Origin: an uncultured Bacteroidales bacterium
GTDB taxonomy: Bacteria; Bacteroidota; Bacteroidia; Bacteroidales; UBA932
NCBI GenBank assembly: GCA_902491795.1
Contig: CABUIX010000064.1
Location: 1 to 12,007 of the forward strand
DNA length: 12,007 bases
Direction: 5' to 3'
Shown: one piece after another, positions 7,531-12,007 of the stretch
How the letters are laid out: each line of letters begins with the position of its first letter
How positions within the stretch are numbered: position 1 is the stretch's first letter
Translations under genes and position numbers: made by a program
The notes under the pieces: model-generated
Databases searched by the model: none
What the model was told of the DNA's origin: nothing
What the model saw: the letters and a program-made list of their open reading frames with translations, nothing else

Positions 7531-8976
7531 ATGAAAAAAATCATGAAACTCGGAGCCCTGGCTGCCGCCGGCTCCGCTCTTGCCGGGTGCTCGCAGACCC
7601 AGGAACCGCCAAAGCCCAACGTGGTGTTCATTCTTGCCGACGATCTCGGCTGGGGAGACCTCAGCTGCTACGGACAGGCCAAGTTTGAGACACCGAACAT
7701 AGATGCACTCGCGCAGCGCGGGATGCTCTTCACACAATGTTACTCCGGCACCACGGTAAGTGCTCCTTCACGTTCATGCCTGCTCACAGGTACCCACAGC
7801 GGGCACACATGGATCCGAGGCAACCTGCGGATGCCTCCTGAAGGCCAGTTCCCACTTCCTGAAGGAGCCGAAAACATCTTCCGTGACTTCCGCGATGCCG
7901 GATACACTACCGGAGCGTTCGGAAAATGGGGACTCGGTCCGATAGGATCCACCGGAGACCCCAACGCCCAAGGACTTGACAAGTTCTTCGGATACAATTG
8001 CCAGACCCTCGCGCACAGCTATTACCCTGACCACCTGTGGGACAACGACAAGAAAGTCGTGCTCGAAGACAACGTGGATGAAATACCCTATGGTGAGGGC
8101 ACATATTCCGCTGACCTGATCCACAATGAGGCAATTGAATTCATCGAGAATGCCGTAGAGGAAGGAAAGCCGTTCTTCGTATGGTATCCGACCACCATCC
8201 CGCATGCCGAACTCATAGTCCCTCAGGACAGCATTTTCGCAAGCTTCAAGGGCAAATATCCGGAAACTCCATACAAGGGAGAAGATCTGGGAGATCCAAG
8301 GTTCCGCATCGGAGGATACTGTTCGCAGGAATATCCGCACGCTACCTTCGCGGCAATGGTGACCAGGCTTGACCATTATGTCGGGGAAATCGTGCAGAAG
8401 CTCAAGGACCTCGGAGTGTACGACAACACCATCATAATATTCTCGAGCGACAACGGGCCTCATCTCGAGGGAGGTGCCGACCCTGACTTCTTCAACAGCA
8501 ACGGACCGTGGAGAGGCTACAAGAGAGATCTGTATGAAGGCGGAATACGCGTTCCCATGATTGTCCAGTGGCCAGGCCACATCTCAGAAGGAGCGCAGAC
8601 CGATTTCATGTGCTCGTTCTGGGACATTATGCCCACGTTCCGCACCATCCTCAACCCCGAAGCCCAGGTGGACAGCCTTGACGGCATCAGCCTCCTTCCG
8701 CTGCTTGAAGGACGCGAAGGACAGAAGGAACACGACTATCTTTATTTTGAATTCGCTGAAAGAATGAGCCAGGCCGCAAGAAGAGGGCCCTGGAAACTCA
8801 TCAGGCTCGACATAGAAGGCGACAACGACCACTATGAGCTTTACAATCTCGACAACGATCCCGGCGAGGAACACGATGTGGCCGCCGAAAACCCCGAAAA
8901 AGTCGAGGAACTCAAGGCTGTGATGGCCGAGGCCCACGTGCCGAACAGCAATTTCCCCCTTTTCGATGGAGAATAA
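7531..8976 (+). CDS. Lipoprotein Ser-type sulfatase (S1 family, formylglycine-dependent)
   Basis: Hydrolyses sulfate esters, probably from glycans or small aryl/sugar sulfates. The N-terminus ends in the lipobox LAGC with Cys20, predicting a membrane-anchored lipoprotein. The active-site motif SAPSRSCLLTG starts at Ser77; this serine is the residue converted to formylglycine, with Arg81 completing S-x-P-S-R. Metal-binding Asp37 and Asp38 (LADDLGWGD), Asp307 and Asn308 (SSDNG), Lys132 (GKWGLG), His225 (TTIPHAEL) and Lys331 (RGYKRDLYEGGIRVP) are all present. In GKWGLG a glycine replaces the histidine of the commoner GKWHLG form. Its last 11 bases overlap the start of the maturase that modifies Ser-type sulfatases, so activation is built into the operon. 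The 481-residue length is normal. The exact sulfatase subfamily and substrate cannot be told from what I see; no glycan-utilisation genes (SusC/D) are nearby. Confidence 0.95.
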   Translation: MKKIMKLGALAAAGSALAGCSQTQEPPKPNVVFILADDLGWGDLSCYGQAKFETPNIDALAQRGMLFTQCYSGTTVSAPSRSCLLTGTHSGHTWIRGNLRMPPEGQFPLPEGAENIFRDFRDAGYTTGAFGKWGLGPIGSTGDPNAQGLDKFFGYNCQTLAHSYYPDHLWDNDKKVVLEDNVDEIPYGEGTYSADLIHNEAIEFIENAVEEGKPFFVWYPTTIPHAELIVPQDSIFASFKGKYPETPYKGEDLGDPRFRIGGYCSQEYPHATFAAMVTRLDHYVGEIVQKLKDLGVYDNTIIIFSSDNGPHLEGGADPDFFNSNGPWRGYKRDLYEGGIRVPMIVQWPGHISEGAQTDFMCSFWDIMPTFRTILNPEAQVDSLDGISLLPLLEGREGQKEHDYLYFEFAERMSQAARRGPWKLIRLDIEGDNDHYELYNLDNDPGEEHDVAAENPEKVEELKAVMAEAHVPNSNFPLFDGE

Positions 8977-10147
8977 ACTTCAGGAACTTTTCACTGTCGG
9001 GGACGCGGTCAAAAGACTGGGTCCCCGAATGTTTACCACCCTCGTGAAGCCGGGAGGGTCTGCCTGCAACCTCAACTGCCGGTACTGCTACTACCTCGAA
9101 AAGGCCGGTCTTTACGGAGGGAAAGAACCCATAATGAGCCAGGAACTGCTTGAAATGTACATCAGGCAGTACATAGAAGCCTGCGAATCGGAGGTTGTCG
9201 AGTTCTGCTGGCACGGAGGCGAACCGCTGATGCTCGGCCTGGACTATTTCAGAAAAGCCCTCAGGTTCCAGGCAAAATACGCCTCCGGCAAGCGCATCCA
9301 CAACTCTCTGCAGACCAACGGCACACTGATTGACGACACCTGGTGCAATTTCTTCGCGGACAACGACTTCCTCGTGGGGCTGTCGATCGACGGTCCTCAG
9401 GATATCCATGATGCCAACCGCGTCAACAAAGGAGGGAGGCCGACATTCAGGAAAGTCTTCAGCTCAACGGAGCTCATGCGCCGCAAACATGTCGAGTTCA
9501 ACACGCTCAGCGTGGTGAGCAGCCTGAGCGAAGGTCGGGGTGCCGAAATCTACCGTTTCCTCCGGGACAGCTGCGGTTCACGGTTCATGCAGTTTCTGCC
9601 CGCTGAAGACTGGCTTGAGGACGGAAGCAGGGCTCCCTGGTCCGTGGGCTCGGAAGCATATGGACAATTCCTGTGTGACATTTTCGACGAATGGGTCAGA
9701 AGAGACATCGGGCGCTGTTATGTACAGATTTTCGACGTGACACTGTCCCTGCTTTGCGGTCTGCCGTCAGGAATCTGCACCATGGCCGAAACCTGCGGTG
9801 AAGGCCTCGCGGTGGAACACAACGGGGACGTGTACCCTTGCGATCACTTCGTGACACCGGAACATCTGCTCGGCAACATAAGAGAAACGCCTCTCGCGGA
9901 ACTGTTTGACGGAGCGCAAAGACTGAAATTTGCACTGTTCAAGCGAAACGGCCTTGATCCCGCCTGCCTGGACTGCGAGTTCTTCACCCTGTGCCATGGC
10001 GGTTGCCCCGGCCACAGGGAGAACGGGAAAAATGCTCTTTGCGCGGGGCTGAAAATGTTCTTCCGCCACAGCATGCCTGCAATGAAACGCATGAAAGAGC
10101 TTCTCCTGCAGAACCGGGCCCCGGCTGAAATCATGCGGGAATTATAA
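8966..10147 (+). CDS. Anaerobic sulfatase-maturating enzyme (radical SAM, SPASM domain)
   Basis: Cytoplasmic radical-SAM enzyme that oxidises the active-site Ser (or Cys) of sulfatases to formylglycine before export. The SAM-cluster motif CNLNCRYC gives Cys34, Cys38 and Cys41. The C-terminal SPASM region has eight cysteines, 271, 277, 292, 334, 337, 343, 347 and 359, with spacings of 6 and 15 in the first group and 3, 6 and 4 in the second, as in the characterised Clostridium perfringens enzyme; Asp293 next to Cys292 is the equivalent of the proposed catalytic base. HGGEPL at 83-88 is the usual SAM-binding stretch. No signal peptide, 393 residues, about normal. The ATG at 8966 lies inside the end of the sulfatase gene (11-nt overlap), pointing to translational coupling with its client. 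An aligned quinohaemoprotein- or peptide-maturase function is possible for SPASM proteins but unlikely given the neighbour. Confidence 0.95.
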   Translation: MENKLQELFTVGDAVKRLGPRMFTTLVKPGGSACNLNCRYCYYLEKAGLYGGKEPIMSQELLEMYIRQYIEACESEVVEFCWHGGEPLMLGLDYFRKALRFQAKYASGKRIHNSLQTNGTLIDDTWCNFFADNDFLVGLSIDGPQDIHDANRVNKGGRPTFRKVFSSTELMRRKHVEFNTLSVVSSLSEGRGAEIYRFLRDSCGSRFMQFLPAEDWLEDGSRAPWSVGSEAYGQFLCDIFDEWVRRDIGRCYVQIFDVTLSLLCGLPSGICTMAETCGEGLAVEHNGDVYPCDHFVTPEHLLGNIRETPLAELFDGAQRLKFALFKRNGLDPACLDCEFFTLCHGGCPGHRENGKNALCAGLKMFFRHSMPAMKRMKELLLQNRAPAEIMREL

Positions 10148-10173
10148 AATTTTGTGGTAAATTCGTTGTCAAA

Positions 10174-10188
10174 TTGATTGGTAATCAA
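10174..10188. promoter_or_regulatory. Inverted repeat directly upstream of the alkaline phosphatase start
   Basis: TTGATT (10174-10179) and AATCAA (10183-10188) flank GGT, ending 2 bp before the ATG at 10191. It may be an operator or a weak RNA hairpin at the ribosome-binding region. A -7-like TAAATTCG (10158-10165, one mismatch to TAnnTTTG) would allow separate transcription of the phosphatase, but no -33 element supports it. Confidence 0.35.
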
Positions 10189-10190
10189 GT

Positions 10191-11315
10191 ATGAAAAAAC
10201 TTTTAATCACCTTTTTGCTTTTGCTGGCGGCAGTGGCCGGCTATGCCCAGAACGGGCATGAGATCAAGGCGAGGACCGGCAATACCTATGCTGAAAAGCA
10301 AGGTTCATACACACCCTCCTTCAAAAATGACGGCAGCCGCAAGAAAGTACGCAACGTAATACTCCTGATAGGCGACGGAATGGGCGTCGGAGCGGTAAAT
10401 GCCGCAATGTATGCCAACGGCGGAGAACTCACAATGACCAACCTCAAGGCACTGGGATATGTGCGCACACAGTCGGCTGACAACTTCATCACCGACTCTG
10501 CGGCATCAGGGACCGCCTATGCCACAGGACAAAAGACCAAGAACGGCTTTGTCGGCGTTGACACCAGCGCTGTGGCCATGAAAAATCTCCCCGAAAAGCT
10601 CGCGCCTATGGGATATGCCTGCGGAGTGGTTTCCACAGATGAACTGAACGGGGCGACTCCTGCCGCATTCTTCGCTCATCAGAGGTCGCGCGAGGCAACT
10701 TCGGAAATATGGGCTGACCTCCCCCAAAGCTGCCTGACCTTCGCTTCGGCAGGTTCGCAGAAGACTTTCAGGAATCTTCCCCTAAAGATTCAGGATGACA
10801 TTTCAAAGGCGTTCGAAATAGTCTATTCTCCCGACGGAGAGCCCGACTCCGACAGGCTGCTCTACCTTCCTGAGAGCGTCAAATATGAAGACAGGGGATC
10901 TTATCTCCCGGAAACGACCGAGATGGCCATTGAGTACCTTTCCGCACGCGGAGAGAAAGGCTTTTTCCTGATGGTTGAGGGAGCCCGCATCGACAAGGAG
11001 GAGCACGGCAACAACTTCCCCGGGATGGTCAAGGAGACTCTTGATTTCGACAAGGCTGTTGAAGCGGCAATACGCTTCGCTGAAAAGGATGGCCACACAC
11101 TGGTGATAATCAGCGCGGACCATGAGACAGGAGCGGTGACACTCGGCAACTGCAATCCGGCAGACGGTTATGCCTCAGGAACTTTCGCTTCTCGCGGACA
11201 TTCCCCGATAATGGTGCCTCTGTTCGCCTACGGCCCTCATTCACGCGAATTCACCGGCACACAGGAAAACAGCGACGTCAGCAACAAGATTTTTGCGATA
11301 CTCTCGGGAGAATAG
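10191..11315 (+). CDS. Exported alkaline phosphatase (PhoA type)
   Basis: A 374-residue phosphomonoesterase with a signal peptide ending GYAQ at 17-20, acting in the periplasm to release phosphate from organic esters. The family residues are present in order: Asp62 in GDGMG, the nucleophile Ser103 in ITDSAASGTA, Thr156 in NGATPAA, Glu263 with Asp268 in VEGARIDKEEHGNN, His272, Asp310-His311 in ADHETG, and His337 in RGHSP. Lys269 corresponds to E. coli Lys328, while the position equivalent to E. coli Asp153 is Gly154 here. It follows the maturase after a 43-bp gap, larger than other gaps in the operon and containing an inverted repeat, so it may be partly separately controlled. No Pho-box-like direct repeat was recognised. 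No strong terminator follows; the next 110 bp hold only weak hairpins. Family assignment is firm; the natural substrate is open. Confidence 0.94.
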   Translation: MKKLLITFLLLLAAVAGYAQNGHEIKARTGNTYAEKQGSYTPSFKNDGSRKKVRNVILLIGDGMGVGAVNAAMYANGGELTMTNLKALGYVRTQSADNFITDSAASGTAYATGQKTKNGFVGVDTSAVAMKNLPEKLAPMGYACGVVSTDELNGATPAAFFAHQRSREATSEIWADLPQSCLTFASAGSQKTFRNLPLKIQDDISKAFEIVYSPDGEPDSDRLLYLPESVKYEDRGSYLPETTEMAIEYLSARGEKGFFLMVEGARIDKEEHGNNFPGMVKETLDFDKAVEAAIRFAEKDGHTLVIISADHETGAVTLGNCNPADGYASGTFASRGHSPIMVPLFAYGPHSREFTGTQENSDVSNKIFAILSGE

Positions 11316-11425
11316 TGTGATCCTTCAAAGCAGAACTTTGTCAGCAGACGGGAGCAGGGGCCGTTCGACTCTGCCTGAAAGCAGATTAGACAGCCAGCAA
11401 ATTGGTCACGTTGTTTCCAAATTTT

Positions 11426-11456
11426 ATTGCAAAACAAAGTTTTTGTTGTAACTTTG
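11426..11456 (+). promoter_or_regulatory. Bacteroidetes-type promoter of tRNA-Ser
   Basis: ATTG (11426-11429, one base off TTTG) is followed after exactly 19 bases by TAACTTTG (11449-11456), a perfect TAnnTTTG match. Transcription would begin near 11463, about 26 nt before the tRNA. The spacing is identical to that of the tRNA-Gly promoter. Confidence 0.7.
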
Positions 11457-11488
11457 TCTTCCCGTTTGGAAACCAGAAGGGAAAGACT

Positions 11489-11577
11489 GGAGAGGTGGGT
11501 GAGTGGCTGAAACCACCGGTTTGCTAAACCGACGTACGGGTTATACCGTACCACGAGTTCGAATCTCGTCCTCTCCG
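11489..11577 (+). tRNA. tRNA-Ser (GCT anticodon)
   Basis: GGAGAGG (11489-11495) pairs with CCTCTCC (11570-11576), discriminator G at 11577. The anticodon loop is TTGCTAA, giving GCT (serine, AGC/AGU codons). The long variable arm (about GTACGG...CCGTAC) is the class II feature of serine tRNAs, and the T arm CGAGTTCGAATCTCG is complete. The outermost anticodon-stem pair is a C-A mismatch. CCA is not encoded; the gene is followed by CAAGG. It has its own promoter and terminator. Confidence 0.96.
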
Positions 11578-11588
11578 CAAGGGAATAA

Positions 11589-11626
11589 GGGTGGCCCAAT
11601 CTTATTGGGTCACCCTATTTTTGTTT
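11589..11626 (+). terminator. Strong rho-independent terminator after tRNA-Ser
   Basis: GGGTGGCCCAAT (11589-11600) pairs with ATTGGGTCACCC (11604-11615) over 12 bp including one G-U wobble, with loop CTT, and is followed by TATTTTTGTTT. Confidence 0.9.
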
Positions 11627-12007
11627 CCGAACGCGACAACCAACGGAAGCGCCACCAATTCTCCGCTCCACCCCGCAGCTCGCAACTTACTCTCCGGCAG
11701 CCCATAAATTTCCGGCCACAGTCCGCCACAGCGAGACCTTGCCGCGGTGCCGCGAGGAAGGCTCTTCCCGAACCCAACGCCTGACAAGCGACACCTGCGG
11801 CAGGCGACGGAATGACGAGAACGGCCGGCTGCAACAGTTCCTGCAATTCACCTGTCGCACCGACCGGCCTCCCAGGGCCCTCCAGGGCATACCGCTGCGA
11901 CAGGTCTAACGATTTCCTGGTGACCTGTCGCACTCACCCCTCTCCCACGCGCCTCCAGGGCACATCACTGCGACAGGTCTTTTGCAGGAACTCCGCCTCC
12001 TTTCGCA
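11627..12007. other. GC-rich intergenic tract without a convincing gene
   Basis: About 380 bp to the window end in which I find no convincing coding region on either strand: the open frames have no family resemblance, and the longest (minus strand, 11610-11933) runs through the repeats and into the tRNA terminator. The tract contains several small hairpins: CGCGG-TG-CCGCG (11743-11754), GGAAG-GCT-CTTCC (11756-11768), CCTG-CGG-CAGG (11794-11804), and the compound repeat at 11836-11992. It may continue past the window edge. Confidence 0.6.
11836..11992. repeat. Compound dyad: four alternating 10-bp words flanked by an 11-bp inverted pair
   Basis: The word ACCTGTCGCA occurs at 11850-11859 and 11923-11932, and its reverse complement TGCGACAGGT at 11896-11905 and 11969-11978. 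Outside these, AGTTCCTGCAA (11836-11846) and TTGCAGGAACT (11982-11992) form an outer inverted pair, each 3 bp from the neighbouring word. All six elements are symmetric about position 11914. The same sequence is also an imperfect direct repeat with a 73-bp period: 11850-11905 and 11923-11978 align without gaps with 45 of 56 identical bases. Two looser copies (8 of 10 matches) lie at 11793-11802 and 11830-11839. The pattern resembles REP/REPIN-type intergenic repeats, but the family is not recognised. Confidence 0.8.

Noticed and set aside
7774..8580. 268-codon open frame antisense to the sulfatase
   Set aside because: Shadow of the sulfatase, whose active-site residues on the plus strand are intact.
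11326..11340. Hairpin CAAAG-CAGAA-CTTTG as terminator of the phosphatase operon
   Set aside because: Only a 5-bp A/T-rich stem with no following T-run; not credible as an intrinsic terminator.
11350..11375. tRNA-like GTTCGACTC stretch as a tRNA remnant or attachment site
   Set aside because: The flanking bases do not form a proper T arm and no other tRNA part is nearby; the match is too short.
11610..11933. 107-codon minus-strand frame after tRNA-Ser
   Set aside because: No recognisable domain, GC-rich frame running through two repeat words and ending in the tRNA terminator; more likely chance in GC-rich non-coding DNA.
11836..11992. CRISPR array
   Set aside because: The repeated words are only 10 bp, alternate in orientation and have diverged related sequence between them instead of unique spacers; no cas genes.

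Overview
The window looks like a chromosomal segment of a Bacteroidales bacterium. The evidence is direct: promoters fit the Bacteroidetes pattern TTTG-N19-TAnnTTTG (perfect upstream of tRNA-Gly), start codons sit in A-rich leaders without clear Shine-Dalgarno sequences, exported proteins end their signal peptides in Ala-Gln, and the enzyme repertoire (S9 peptidase, C69 dipeptidase, Ser-type sulfatase with its own maturase, PhoA-type phosphatase) is typical of gut Bacteroidales. The genus cannot be fixed from this alone. No phage, insertion sequence, CRISPR array or obvious horizontally acquired block is visible.

Left part (1-5785, all minus strand). A truncated tRNA-Gly(GCC) with a consensus promoter lies at the edge. 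Next is a 940-residue exported S9 prolyl-oligopeptidase-type peptidase bounded by hairpins. Then comes a queuosine-precursor pair, a YhhQ-type transporter overlapping queF by 4 nt. Upstream of these lies pheS, preceded with a 1-nt gap by a small exported protein of unknown function. Hairpin terminators separate pheS from yhhQ, queF from the peptidase, and the peptidase from the tRNA.

Right part (5831-11315, plus strand). Four genes form a probable operon: an exported C69 dipeptidase, a lipoprotein Ser-type sulfatase, an anaerobic sulfatase-maturating radical-SAM enzyme (anSME, overlapping the sulfatase by 11 nt) and an exported alkaline phosphatase. The sulfatase carries the S-x-P-S-R motif that anSME oxidises to formylglycine, so maturase and client are made together. 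The set suggests scavenging of sulfate, phosphate and amino acids from extracytoplasmic polymers. The minus and plus transcription units appear to start from two -7 boxes that face each other within 30 bp at 5785-5814.

Right end (11426-12007). A tRNA-Ser(GCT) with its own promoter and strong terminator is followed by about 380 bp without a convincing gene. This tract ends in an unusual compound repeat: four copies of a 10-bp word in alternating orientation, flanked by an 11-bp inverted pair, all exactly symmetric about position 11914. I regard this repeat as the most unexplained feature of the window; the gene content itself is composed of recognisable families.
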